From assembly GCF_036417845.1 (NCBI RefSeq), contig NC_089980.1, positions 54,248,501 through 54,312,500 of the forward strand: 64,000 bases of DNA. The letters run 5' to 3'. This document shows, piece after piece, positions 24,501 to 37,700 of this stretch (position 1 is the first letter of the stretch; the number at the start of each line of letters is the position of its first letter). The DNA is from Apteryx mantelli (lineage: Eukaryota; Chordata; Aves; Apterygiformes; Apterygidae). The notes under the pieces were generated by a model. That model was given only the letters and a program-made list of their open reading frames with translations. It was not told where the DNA came from and did no database searches. The translations under genes were made by a program, and so were the position numbers.

Positions 24501-27500
24501 TATCTGCAGACTATTACTGTCCCACCTTTGGAGCTCAGATGGCCACATCTGTTGCTAATAAGTGGGATTTGATACCAATAAGAGACAATTCCATCATCCA
24601 GCAGATTTATCATTCTAAGGGGCAGAAAACCTGTTCTAGCTGAATATGCTACTAGGAAGTGTACCTGTCCCTTAAGTAAATAAATCTCTTTTCGAATTTC
24701 CTATGGATCTGGAGACAGATATAATAAAAATCATGGGCTTTAATTGTTATCTATAAATCTTCTTGTACTCCTGTCCTAAAGGTGGGGAGGTATCATAAAA
24801 TTGAAGCTTCTGAAAGGGGTATGTAGAAAACAAAACACTTTTTCTTTCATCTCTCTGGTCATTATTTGGATCTCTCCTGTAATTTGATTCAATATTAAAC
24901 CATATTAGGATTTGTTTCAGAGATGCATTTTCATATCTAAGAATATGCAGACAATATTTCTGGACAATGTATTTAGGCATATTCTCTAGACTTATGCTGC
25001 ATTATACCTGGCTTTGTTGTTCCAGAACTGGTTTCAGTGAGAATACTTGCTGTACACAAGTCAAAATCTGGTCATTAGGGAGTATTTTTTAGAAGTAAGT
25101 GAATCTGCTTTGATCGTAGTTATGACACCTTTAGTTCTCCTTCTACTTACAGGGATAGGTTGTGTTCATTACAACAGCAGGAAGGCATCAAAAAAATATA
25201 TATAGTGCCAAGCACTTGTTCAGGTGACTAGTGCCAAGATTATATTCAAGAAGATGAGCAGACAGCCCCAGTTTCAGAGCCCTTGCAGTCTTAAAAACAA
25301 GTAGACAAGGACATTTCTACTCTCAGAAAATGCTACCATGTCCTCCCAATCCTTCCAAGACTTTTAAGTGTTATAAGCACTTGTGTAGACAAATTTGCAC
25401 TGACGTTGACTTATTCAAATCTTTTTTTTATAAAAGTTCAGAGTATTTTGCACACGAATGTCAGCTTGGTCTGCCCAGGCTTCAACTCGACATATTAGCT
25501 GAGCCTGCCTAGAGAGGCCCAGGCTTTCGGCAAGGCTTTCCAGCCCCTACTCACTGTGTTACCAGTGTTTCACAGCTTTTGCGGAGCAGGGAGCACTGGC
25601 AACTCTCCATCACTCCCATCTGCAGAAAGTGCTGTCAAGGAGAGCCTCAACAAGGCCGTGAGGGCAGCAGGATTTACTCAGCCTCAGCAACCGGGCGGCA
25701 CCTGGTGCTGGGCAACAGCAAAAATTGCTGAAGAACTTCCTTGCAAATTATCGACTGAACTTGTTCTGCATGAAAAGTTACTCAAGTAATGTTTTATAGA
25801 TTTCCACACACAAGCAGTAGAGGCTGTTTTTAGAGGATTTGTCAGAGGAAGAAGCTACATCTGTTAAATCAGTTATTACAAATACAGCATTAAGAATACA
25901 ATAAAGCTTACTTTGAGAAGCTGTGAAATCAAGAAAAATGGAGTGAAGAATAGGGAGAGGGCTAATCTGGGGAACTGATGGAGAGAGATTGCTTTCTTAT
26001 AGTCAAAAATCTCCCTCCACTTTAGGGAAGGATTACTCTGAGCTACAGGAACATGCAATATACAGCTTGTATACTCACTTGCAATCGCCCAAAGCTTCCA
26101 TTTCTTCTCTACTTCAGTGATAATAAGACAGACAAAACTGATACTTGTATTCAGATTTGAATGATATCTATTTCTAGGACTGATTGACTAGAGACCAAAG
26201 GAAATCTGTGGCAACATATTTCTCTCATCTGTTTGCCATGATTAGAATAAGGGTGTGCTCCAGAGTTGTCTGTTGTGTCTAGCAAGTTAACCAGATTAAA
26301 AAAGATATAATTTGCCCTTGCAAACCTTGCCTTGTTTATAAACAGAAGTGCAGGGGGTAAAAGAAGTTGTGAGAGTTAAAAGAATTATAACTATTGAGGA
26401 TGTCATAATGTAAGTATCCAATACAGACCTGTCATGCTGTTTTGATATCTGAGTTAGCACAATGTCTCCTTTCATTCATGAAAAGAAGCAAGCTGAGGTA
26501 TCTCAGTTATTACTGTTCAGTAATCGATTAGTTTGGAATAGAAAATAAGTGCATCTCCTGGGATGCTTTGTTCTGGCTGCTCTCGTCATGCTTTCACTTT
26601 ACTTCTATTTTCACTATAATATATTACTTTTACTTGCCATTGCAGATAAATGAAAGCTCAGTTATCAGCACATGAACTACCTCTGGTGAAGGAAACATGT
26701 GCTTAGAATAGAAGTACTGTGCCACCAGCTGTGTTAAATTGCTGCCTCTAAGCTATTGTAGGACAATTCAAGCCAGCTTGTAAAATAGATAACAGGAAGG
26801 CATGTGTGTTGCCAAGGAAACCTTTGGCTGCAAGTTTATTGTACAAATAACACCAGGGTGGGGAAGATGTGGCTAGCAGAAGAGTGGGGAAAAAATGAAG
26901 AAGTGTCTGGCATGTCTCTGTGTCTGGGGGAGGGTTGGGAGCAGAAGCAGTGGTACGGATTTACCATTTCAAGTAATTGACCTTTCTTTGGTTGAGGAAA
27001 CAGGGAAAATAGCTAATAGGTCCATCTTTCAGAAGTGACTGGGGAAGCAAATAGATGCTGGAGAATATGGCCATGATGGGCAAGTCCAAGAACTGTGGGC
27101 TGGAGAAACAACAATGACCTCTGCACCTTCTCATGCTCTCCTGGAGAGAGAGGCGCTGGTGTAAACTGCTGCTGGGTTTGCTGAGGACTAAGCAAGAGAA
27201 GTGGCAGATGAGGTTTGCGACGAGGGTTACAGTGGCAGGCAGGCGACAGATAATGGAATAAGGAAGAGGGGAGCCAGCATATTAACACATCTGAGCTTTG
27301 AAACAGATATACAAAAATAGCAATACATTATGTTCTCCAAATATAGCTTCTCAAGGCTTGTGAACTAGATACTGGCAGGATTCAAAGCAAAGTAGTTGGC
27401 AATGAATTCAACTCACTTCAACAAGTCACACGTATGCCACCACAGCATGAGTGTCTGCTGAAAGCTTATCTCATACTCTTGGCCTTATAGGTGAAGTCTA

Positions 27501-27664
27501 TAATTCACTAGTGGCTTCAACATTCATTAGTGAAATGATCACATTAGCTCTCATCCTTTTTAAGTGGTCTACTGTTTAGTAGCAGAAATTTGAGCACTGC
27601 GGTGCTGTAAGAAGTAAAGCCATCTTACCCATGTTAGTGCGGTCTGGCAGAGAAAGCAGCTGGC
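21528..27664. other. Intergenic, no exon recognised
   Basis: Apart from the possible MIR tail at 23175 no repeat or gene was recognised. Open frames up to 118 codons (22457-22813) overlap others on the opposite strand and show no domain. Confidence 0.55.
23175..23260 (-). mobile_element. Possible MIR tail fragment, inverted
   Basis: TTAGTACTTACATATAGCAC followed by TTTTTAACCCTGAGAGCTTA resembles the inverted 3' tail of amniote MIR elements (TATATAGCGCCTTTCATC...GATCTCAAAGC). Only one block is recognisable, so this is tentative. Confidence 0.3.
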
Positions 27665-27855
27665 TTGCAGCTCAGGAGAAGGGCTGATTTCCTTCCCTGT
27701 CACTGACTTGTTGCTAATGAGTGGCAGATCATTTCACCTCCTCATACCATAAGTGCCACATTCAGTAAAATGGGATAACATCATTTTATCTGTAAATAGA
27801 TTTGAGATATAGGTCTGAAGAGTGCTTTGTAAGAGCTGGCAGTGCTATTAACTTC
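27665..27855 (+). mobile_element. MIR-like (amniote CORE-type) SINE
   Basis: The order of blocks follows MIR: CTCAGGAGAAGGGCTGATTT, a CACTGACTTGTTG segment, AGATCATTTCACCTCCTCA (the GGCAAGTCACTT-like block), then CAGTAAAATGGGATAACA (the CATCTGTAAAATGGGGATAA block) and finally AGTGCTTTGTAAGAGCTGGCA, which resembles the LINE-related tail. This is the clearest of the six MIR-like copies in the window. Confidence 0.75.
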
Positions 27856-30261
27856 ATGCATCTATGTAAAGAGCAAATCAGTGCATGTGCATGAGTACTC
27901 CAGAGTAGACCTGCAGCAAAAGAATCCTTGGCCATACTAGGCTATAGCACCTGGCATGCTCCAGCGTGTGCTTTCACAGTGACTAGAGTGATCTCTCCGA
28001 CCTGGTGCTTCTTCTTCCTGGCTGCAGATGGCTACCACAGAGTCAGGTAAGATGGAAAGCAGCAAGCACTTGGGGTTTGGGTTCGTTACAGTTAACCTTA
28101 GGCAACTAGCTTCAACCACAGAGGCAGCCTAGAGCTGCTATTAACTGAACTATCTGTCAGGGTCTGTCAACTACCACTTGCTCTTAGTGAAAGCCTGCTG
28201 CCCTCCCATTCTGGTGATCTGCCACATCTCCTGACATCTGCGTATTGTGGCTGATGGATGTTCAGTAGCCCTGGAGTGATGACCACAGCTCGTGTGATAG
28301 GGAGCTGCTCTGTACGCATGATTCAGGACGCGTCCTGCTGGGCATTGCTAATATGGACAAGTCTGACAGGGAGAGACATGAGCTGCTGCAGAGAGATGCA
28401 GGCCTGCTTGGCTGATGTCTTCTGGAGGTTCCTCTCGCCACTGAGCAGGGAGGAAGCCCACAGCAACAGTACACATAATTTAGGCATCTCAGATAAAGGA
28501 TTAAAGTCAGGTGGGAAGAAACCAGCCTGGACTGCCATCTCAGTCCTTAACAGGAATGTAGCCATGATCACAGTTTAAGCCCCAAGGCATTTATACTCTC
28601 TATAATTCATATTATTTTATATTAATTTATAAATTATATATTTGGGGTACTTATAAATCAGCCAATACTTTCCACCCTCTTCTGCACTTTTTTTGTCACA
28701 GGAGTTCACACATTTACAATGTTGATAATTCTTGCCCATTTAATACCCTTCTGTGAAGGATGTTAGGCCCCTTGGAAGCATTACAGAGCTTGACCTGACC
28801 ATTGTTAGCTTGGGAAAAGCTCTTGTGACTGTGGAAGGGCCACTGAAATCCACTCTGGATAACTTGCAGGATTGGATCCATGCTGCCCATCCATGTAACA
28901 AGATGCAGATAGGAAAAATCTAAGATGAGGCATTTGGAAATATCTGTCAAATGGTTCAGAGAAAGATAGATGTTTGTGTTAAGAAAAGTTGTCCAAAATG
29001 TAATCTCCCATTCAGGAACCTAATCAAGCTCTCCTTAAAGTCCATGGGAAATGGATCAGCCTTTAAGTTATTTTTCTTTTGGAAGCTGTCATGTATTATC
29101 CAGTACCAACATGTTTAGTCCTTATAAAACAGCATTTCCTCAAACTGGAAGTCACAGTTGCTGGCTTTATGACACAATTTCGTGAACTGGGCAAACTTCA
29201 GAACATATTTTAAAGTGACTTAGGGAGAAAAATAATCTCTCTTTCTTGATTTATTAAATGACTGAATTACAAGCTAACTCAGCATCTTTCTGCAATAAGT
29301 TTTTTTCATTTTTCCACTAAGCCTGAAAATCATTCATGCATTTTACCTTAACAAATGAACACCACAAGTCAGCATCTGTTTTCAAAGAAATATTCCAGAC
29401 TGAGTTATTTTTGTCAAAAGAGATGGTGGCTTTTTTTTGTTTTTGCTTTCAAACAAGCCATTACTCTCAGATGTGTAAGGTAAGAAAACCTAGGATGAAA
29501 TAGTTACTGTAATTAAAGTAGGTCATTTCCAGGAGATTTTGGAGGCTAAACTTATTTTCCCAAAATAGTTATGAGTAGGTGACACTGTACTGTTCCAACC
29601 ACATTTCTGGAATTTTAATAAATAAATACTTTGTTCCATTTCATTTCAATTCTCAGTACTTTCAGATTCTGTAAAGTATTAAGTTAAACTTAACTTAAAA
29701 ATCCCATATTCTTTAATGTTAGACTGAGATGTTCCCTTAATTCAATTCCATTTTCTTGTCTCTATGCAGGTAATAAATGTCAGTTTTACAGGAAGCCTTC
29801 TTTTATCTAGTAATTTAAAGACATATGGGATTTTAATCTTTGGTGAGTTTAGGGTTCCTTGGATAAAAAAGTGTAGAATAGTTCTTGAAATATTTGCAGG
29901 GCACTGAATAATCAATTTTTTTTAATTGTTAATTTTATGAAATAAAGTATTTTTTTTCTTATGTGGATTTCTGCTTCAGAAGCATTGTAATCTATCAGAC
30001 AAATCACCACCTTGTATTTCCCTATAATATACATTTCAATTGATAGTACAAATGCAGGTAAGGTTTCAATTTTTCAATTCCAAATTAGAGGGAAGCTGTA
30101 AGTTTCACATGTTTTCTTCCCTAAATTATGAAGTGATTCATATTTACTTCTAATATCAACAAACCTGTTCAAAGCTGAGCTTTCAGATTCTGCTATGAAC
30201 TTTGTCCCTGTTCTGGTGATTGCTCTGAGTGATAAAATGAAACCCGATTTAGGATATAGAA
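27856..30261. other. Intergenic with AT-rich patches
   Basis: A TA-rich patch lies at about 28595-28650 and a near-palindrome of TTAAGTTAA at 29679-29698. Frames of up to 106 codons at 28258-28578 overlap antisense frames and show no domain. Confidence 0.55.
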
Positions 30262-30410
30262 TTGGCAGTCAGGAAATTTGGATTCTGAATGAAACCCTGG
30301 TCACACTGTATCCTATTTAATTATTGCTTTGAGCGGGACCAGGACTTTACCTCTGTTCTCAGCTCTAAGTTTCATTTTAATTCATGGAAAGGATTCTGAT
30401 GACTTACCAT
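30262..30410 (+). mobile_element. MIR-like SINE
   Basis: GGCAGTCAGGAAATTTGGAT matches the MIR opening GGCAGTCAGGAGATCTGGGT; further on GGACTTTACCTCTGTTCTCA and GTTTCATTTTAATTCATGGA follow the CAAGTCACTTAACCTCT...CAGTTT...ATCTGTAAAATGG order. Divergence is substantial. Confidence 0.55.
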
Positions 30411-33400
30411 AGCTGAAGCTGAAGTTGGGCACCTGGGAATCAAGAAACTAGCAATCAAAACTGCCCTCAATCCTCGAATACTTTGGCTGCAGAAATGGAG
30501 ATGTGCTGTGTGTCTAAAACTGTGGGCACGTGTGGAAACAGAAGTGCTTCTGTCCAGACAGGGCTGAGCAGCTCCGTGCTAGGTTTGAAGCAGTATCAGA
30601 AATGGAAACTACCCCCCACTCCGTATTTTGGCAGAGGTGTCCTAAGGATGCCCATGGACTGAGCTCGACACAAGGGACAGTGGCAGGGACATGGGGCACC
30701 AGGGCTGGAGAAGGGGCAATTGCCTTTTCCCAGCACAACAGGCCGGGTCCTTAGGGCCCTTGCCAGGATGTGGGAAACTGCTCTGATTCTGCACCTGCCT
30801 GAGGGACTCAAATCCGTAATCCTTATACTCCTGGAAAGCACCTCCCAAGCTGTAATGGGGTGCAAGAATAGCATTTTCCACTCCTGCTGGGCCAACCATT
30901 CCATTTATATGGCCTACCTATGTTGCTGGACTTGTGAAGGGGAGGACTTTGGCCCCAGTCCTTCCTCCCAGGGCATTTTGCATTGAGTGTAGTATGCACA
31001 AACAGCAGCCCAGGTGAGGAGTGCAGTAGGAACACTTACACATGAAGAGGTTAATTATTTCATATAGGCTTTGTTTTGTGTTTAGTTGTCTTTACAGGCT
31101 GCATGTTCTGACAGAGGCCAAATATCAAATAAAATGCTACTAACGGAATTCATGAAGTGACATCCGTTATTCCTGACGATGCTCTTATTTTCTCATGATA
31201 CTCCATATGCTGACAAACACCTTCTTGAAGTTAAGAAATTTCAAATAATCCTTGTAGAAAGGCAAGGGGGAGAGCAGAATGATTACATATGTAAATAAAG
31301 CTATAATGAACTCTTCAGAACTCTTGCTGTCAAAGAGCATTACAAAATACAAACAGATCAGCATTGTGGGGTTCAGACTACCAGACTTCTCCTCATCCAA
31401 AAAGGCATAGTCAAATTCTTCTTTTCTTTGCACAGGCAATCTTTATATCATTTCTGAAAAGCATTTTCAAGTGCATCTCTAAAAATCATTTCAGACAGCT
31501 GCCCCTGGTTTTTCCTTGCCTCTCAGAGGTTGTGTTGGCGCATTAGCCTGCTTGCCTTTAGAAGAAGTGAAAGGCCAAAAGTCCACAGAATAAACTGCAG
31601 ATGAGGCAGACTAATTGGTCTCAAAATCGAAACATATGGCTTCTTTCAGGATCTTGACTTTTTAAATACTTGTTTAAAGTAAACATTTGCAATTCCTCAT
31701 GAAAGGCACTTTCCTCCCTGAATCCTGTTGACCCCCAGTGACCTTTCTTACCAATTGCACATTGCTTTACCCTTGGGGATGATTAAATCTTGAGAGGCTT
31801 TTTTCTTCTTCTTCTTCTTTTCTTCTTTTGTCCCCCGCATTTGTCTCCAAGGACTAACTTAAGAATGGGCTTGAAAAAAAGCTAAGCTTGGTCAGAAGGA
31901 CAGAAATATGCCAGATGTCCACCTGAGCTTCCACATCGGTGTGTTAGTCTGAGGACAGGGAAGGAGATTGCTGTTCACACGTTATCACAGTGCTTTGTAT
32001 TCAAAAGATGGTGAATTACAAAAATAATCACCACACACTGACTCACAAAAGGTAAGTTTTCAAACTAATCTTTGAACTGAAAGGCAGCTGGAATGCCTTG
32101 TTTCCCAAGGGCAGAGGGGGAGCACAAGAAGAGAAAGGTGGCCTGAGGCAAAGTCATCACTAAGACAAACGTTTTAAAACTATGGCCTGTGGCTGTTGTC
32201 TCCTCTGACAAAAAAGGAGGACAAAAGTGATTGACTCCAGGCAGTAATCGCTAGTGAACTCAGGTAAACCATTTCAGTTTATCTCTAAGCTCTCAGTACA
32301 GGAAAGCTGACTGAAGTCTCTCTGAAGTCTTTTTGTTCATTATTTGTATTCCAGACTTGAAGGCACTCCCAAGCCTTAAGTATTTGTCAGGCTCTGTAAG
32401 AATTTGTGCAAGGGCCCATGGACATGTGTGTTACATGACCACCTGCGCCCCAGCACAGACGGCCCAATCCTTGCTGACAAGAACTGGAGTATTTGTTGTC
32501 GGAGTCTGGGCAACAACTGTCCTAGCATTTCTTTTCATTCTTGTTTGCCAGGAAGCTAGGAAAAGGATTAAGCCTTGTAAAGCACTCTGTTTTCAAAAGC
32601 CCCACTGCCTAATGCCTCTGTCTGTCAAGGTAGATGTCAGCCTGCTTCTCCCTTCCCCAATGCACAAGCAGAAATGTAACTTGTCAATTTGCTGAGCAAG
32701 CCTACAATGTGCAGCTTGGAGTATCCACTCTCTGGGGCACTGGAAATGTCTGGAAAGATCATAAAAAGCAAAAAGCGACCTGCAAGCAGTACGTCAGTAG
32801 AGCATCTGAGATTGCATGGGCCAGACAGGTGGCATCATCGTTCTGGCAGAGATTGTGCCAGTCACTTGGTGTAACTGTGAGGCTGGCAAGCACGTTGTTC
32901 GAGCAGAACCAGGGAGTCTTTAGGTGATACAAATCCTCTCCTGAGCAGAGAGAGAAGACACACTCAGCATCTGAAATCAAGAGAATTCTTCCTGTGACTA
33001 GAATGAATCAGGCATGACCGAGAGCTCAGCACTCGATGTGAGAGGTGTGTGCAGTCTCAGTGAAGCCCATTGCAGTACCAACAGTGCGGCGTAGATCTGC
33101 AGTATCAATGGCACTGCTCTTGCACAGGCAGCTGTGCTGGCTTGGAGGGAGCTGGAGCATCCACAAGTCACAGAATTGTATGTGAACTGGTCATGGAGGC
33201 AACGGAGACACGGATCTGTCACAAACAAATAGCCACATAAAGAAGCAGGCTGATGAACTCTCTGGACACAGCTTCACTGCTGCTGGACCGGTTTGTGTTT
33301 GCAGCCAGCTCACACAGCCCTGCATGACATTGTGCTGTTTTACGCTTGTCACACTGTGAGATTCCCAACCCTGCGGCTCCAAATATGCTGTACAGAGAAA

Positions 33401-34576
33401 GCTGGGCTGCTTATGCTGCAGCTGCCATTGTAAAGCATACACCTACCTGAGCTGACTTCAAACTGACTGCTGGGGTGTTGGTAGCATGCTGGCCACAGCA
33501 GAACAGGTTTATGCAACCTGAACAGATATCTAGCCTAAATGCAGGGTATTTCAGTGCTCTCAGAACAGTTTTTCAATGCTGTGGCTTGACTGCTATTGCT
33601 CCACATGCTCTTTCAGGGATTTCTGTACCAGAGCAGGAAAGCCTGTGCAGCAGTTCCTCATTCTACCCAGTTTGAATTAGGACCCTGAATCCAGATTTCT
33701 TGCATCCACAGGGCATACTCTCGTTTCTGGGTTATCTGATAACCTCAGTCTTCCCAGCTGAACCTGTTTCCAGTTTGTGTAACTTAGGATTCAGAGGAGA
33801 AACTTGCAGCTTGGCCTGTTGCATCTCTGCTAAGTGCCTTAATCACTGGGTTATCAAGTCATAGTTTTCTGGTCCAATTATTATTTATTTGTTCATAAAG
33901 AGTGGGCTTACTGCAAGGGGAAGAACTCAACTCCGAATTCCCAGAAGTTAGATGTTAGGCCTCCCGCCAGATCTGGCTGCTGGCCCCTGTTCTAAGCAAC
34001 ATAAAATAGGGCTTTGAAGTTGGGTCTCACAGATTGCAGGATAGTGCCCTAAACTGGGCAGGTAAAGTGGCCAGCCTCTCCCAAGCTGCTTTGTCGTCAG
34101 AAGCGCTCTGAGGATGTGAACTAGAGCAGGTCCTTAAAGCAACAGACAGGGGAAAGTAAAGTCTGATCATGACTCCAGGGCTTAGTCATATGGCTGGTCT
34201 CTGCACAGCTTGGCAGCATCAGAACATGTCCATGTCTATGGAGAAAGTCTTGGATGTTTAGGGGCATGCAGGTGTCAGTTGGTTATACAGCATCTGAGCA
34301 GATGTCTAGATCTTGATCCAACTGAGATGTTGATTTAAGGCATCAAAGTGATTTTTGTGGACCTACTCTTTTATAATGCTGAACAGGTGCATTCTCCTAA
34401 TAGAAGCATATGCTCATTTCTGTTCTCTCTGAGCTAATCCTGTTTGTGAGGACTCTTATATACAAAATCATATTTGTAGATGAGGGGACAGTCTGATACA
34501 ACATTGCTAACACAGGGAAAGCTTAAATGTATGTGCTACTTTAAATCGATTTAATCTTCAGAAAAATACTGTTAAG
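30411..34576. other. Intergenic, no exon recognised
   Basis: Holds the TTC repeat at 31799. The 120-codon frame at 32333-32695 contains a short hydrophobic stretch but no recognisable family and no good start context; treated as chance. Confidence 0.55.
31799..31829. repeat. (TTC)n pyrimidine repeat
   Basis: Imperfect TTC repeat, pure pyrimidine across the 31 bases up to the first G. Confidence 0.9.
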
Positions 34577-34710
34577 ATGCTCTTTCATTTAATCAAGAAA
34601 TAATTTAGAGATGGTTCAGTGAGTAATGTCGTATCCTGGGGATTTAGAGCTAGAGATTGAATCCAGATTTATCAGACTCCTTCAGGATGTGGTCCTTTGT
34701 CTCAGCTCCC
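34577..34710 (-). mobile_element. MIR-like SINE, inverted, divergent
   Basis: TTTCATTTAATCAAGAAATAA then TTTAGAGATGGTTCAGTGAG follows the inverted MIR pattern CATTTTACAGATGAGGAAAC...AGAGGTTAAGTGA, and TTGAATCCAGATTTATCAGA matches the ATTCGAACCCAGGTCTCCTGA block. Similarity is limited and interrupted. Confidence 0.45.
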
Positions 34711-37700
34711 CCTGTTTTGAAATGAGGGATTCTCTCTCAGCCATGTCCTAGGTACAACTCTGTACCAGAGGCCCAGATGTGACCTAACTAATCTGACACC
34801 AGCTAGGATTTTAGCTGATCTCAAATGCAAGAATCAGTACAAGCTAGGTTGAAGAAGTCTGTCTTGTAATAAGAGCATGACCAAACATGATGGCTTGCTG
34901 TAGTTTAACCGGATATTTTTATAAACTTATTTATCAGTTTCTTTCATAGACAAGGTCTCAGATTTAGTGCCTATGTCCATACAAGCTAGCAATTGTGTGT
35001 CAAAAGTGTGCTTCTTCTTGTGCCAGCAGGCTGCGTAGCCATTTTACAGGGAACTTTTATTCATAGAGCTGAATGTACACACACCTATGCTTATCACATA
35101 CCTTTGCTGATAAACTTGTCCCCTCAATTATTTTTTTCTTTAAAGGATACAGCCTGGTTCCTTTAGCTGAGATTCAAAAAGAACATTTAGAACAATGTGT
35201 TTTGGAGGTTAGAGGCATTGTTATAGTCCTGAAAATAGAAAACTTAGCATCTAAAACTTTCTATGGCATCCAAAAGTTCATGGCTGGCATACTGTATTGC
35301 TGCAAATTAATCGCTGGAAAAGAGGAGATAAATTTCAGCAGTATCTGCATAAGTGATAGTATGAGCCATAAATGGAGAACTGCAAGTCCCAAGAGGGAGA
35401 CTCAGGACATCATTAATATTAAACAGGTTGTATACTGAGTGAGAAAAAAAAATGTTGATCTATAAATTTCAGCTTGCATTAACACAGCTCCTGGAACAAG
35501 GTGGGGAAAATTCTTCCCTGCTTGCTGATAATGAGGCCCCGTGGTTGTCATTTACAATGCAGGTGAGAGGAAGACATGCATAAGCTTGTCTCTGACTATA
35601 TCTAGACTGTGGGTCTATGTCAGTCCTTTATCATCTAGATCTTGATCTGGCTGAAGTGTGCTATAACTTCTTGCAGCCTGCATGCCTGGGTTTCCTGGTC
35701 AGACATTTGGGGAAAGCAGTGCATGCCCAAGCCCTTTTCAGCAGGGAGTCCGGTTGAGGCTGGGACATCTTCTCTGACCATTGTAGTTGCTGCAAAGAGG
35801 CAGCCGCTGAAGGGCTTCCAAGCAGGAAGAGCACCCTGAAGCTCTGCAGTGCAATACAAGAGCTAGTTAGTATTGCGAAGGTTTTTACAGAAAAGCTTAG
35901 AATTTAATTCTGAATGGAGCTTGCACTACGCTTTCAAATATATAGGCTGACACCATATCTGTTAGATGAAGAAGTTGTAAAAATAAATGACAGACTACCC
36001 TGGAAGTGACACACTAAATATGTGCAAAGAGGTTCCTTCATCTAAGTTATCTCTTTAGGTACAGATAAGAAATTCCTTCCTTCCCACTCCCACCCCAAAC
36101 CTCAGCATGAACCCTCAATAAAAACAACTCTCCCAGACTCCCAAGAGGTGAGGCAACTCCCTGCACTCCACCCTATTTTCTCCTGCACAGTCTAAAAGCT
36201 GAGGGTTGAAATACCACAAAAAGGCTACTCTTTGCCTTTGCAATAATCACACAGGGTTTGTAGATGTAATAAGTACAAGTAGCCTCAGGAGAGAGCAAAT
36301 GGATTTCCACTTGTTTCCAGATTGACCGAATCTGACACTTTGATCACAAGTTTGCCATTGCTTTCACAGCAGTTCCTTTTACTGCATGGCTGTATGGGCA
36401 TTTCACTTCCATGTGTAAGACAGGGAGTACCAACAAGCATCAGTATCCACTGGTAAATACCTATGAGATGATGTCTGACATTTGACTAGGAGTCAAGCTG
36501 ATGGCACTTCATAACCCCCTCTTGCCCCAGTTCAGAAACTGCTGGGATTTTGAAATCCTGCCATGCAAATCCTACATGTGTCAAAGGCCCCTGTGTACCT
36601 GAACTGGTTTTGGAAATCTCAGCTTTGCCCCAATTGCTAGCAATAACCTTACCATATTTATATAATTATTCTTAAACCAGAATGATTCAAGTGATGTTAA
36701 ATATGGGGGAAAGAACTCATAGCCCAGGGCTGTCATTGCATTGCAAGGCTCTCTCGTAGTCGTACCCCTGATGTTCAAGAGAATTCTTTTTAATCTCAGA
36801 GGACTTTGTTGGGAGGGGGACTGTCCTGATCGATGTCAGACACATAAACACAACTTCCCTGACATAAACTGGTAATACAATGTAAACAAAAGACACACTT
36901 CATGGAAAAGGCATGAGGCACACACACCCTGACCCAGTTGCTCTGAACACTCGCCATGCAGCACAAAAAGAGGCTGAACAGTCAGACTATTTCCATTAGC
37001 TGAAGTAAATACCACTTTAGCAAAAGTAAGGAGACATACCTCCTATTGAAATATATGAGTCCTTTCTGAAAGGGAGATCTTTCAAAAGTTTAATCTTTTT
37101 TTCCCAAGATTGTATTTAAGTTAATATTTGTATCGTGTAGTAGCAGTGCAGGCTAGCATCTAGGCTCTTTTCTCATGAATGACATTTTGAATAGATTTGT
37201 TCAGATTCTCTTGCTGGGGGAATTTATCTCATGGAGAAGACAGGAAGAAGAGTTAGATTATAAACTGAGACTATTTTATTTTAGTGGTGAAGACAACTTC
37301 TGATGGTTCATTTTTAAAATTGATCCTGTTATCATTTTCCCTTTTTCATGTCTTTTAAAAGAAATGGAAACAGACACTTATACTTTGGCTATTCTGATAA
37401 TCAGGGAATCAGCACATGAAGAAGAACAGTACTTCTCCAAAGAGTGTATCACCCATGTCCTGAGGGCTGATTCCCGGGCTGTGAGAGAGAAGACCAGGAG
37501 GTGCCACCTTGCCTCGAATAGCCTTTTGAAATTCCAGCCAGCTGTTATCTGCGCTACTGACTGCAGCCCATAAAACTCAGTGCAGAGTGGGATTAACAGG
37601 GACACTCACCACCTCTCACATTTTTTATTTAAATTAAGTCGGGAAGAGCATGTACAAGATCCCAAACTCATGCCATGATAAACCCATGAAGAGCCAATGA

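Noticed and set aside
32333..32695. 120-codon frame with a hydrophobic stretch that could suggest a membrane protein
   Set aside because: One hydrophobic run, no family recognised, poor start context and overlapping alternative frames.
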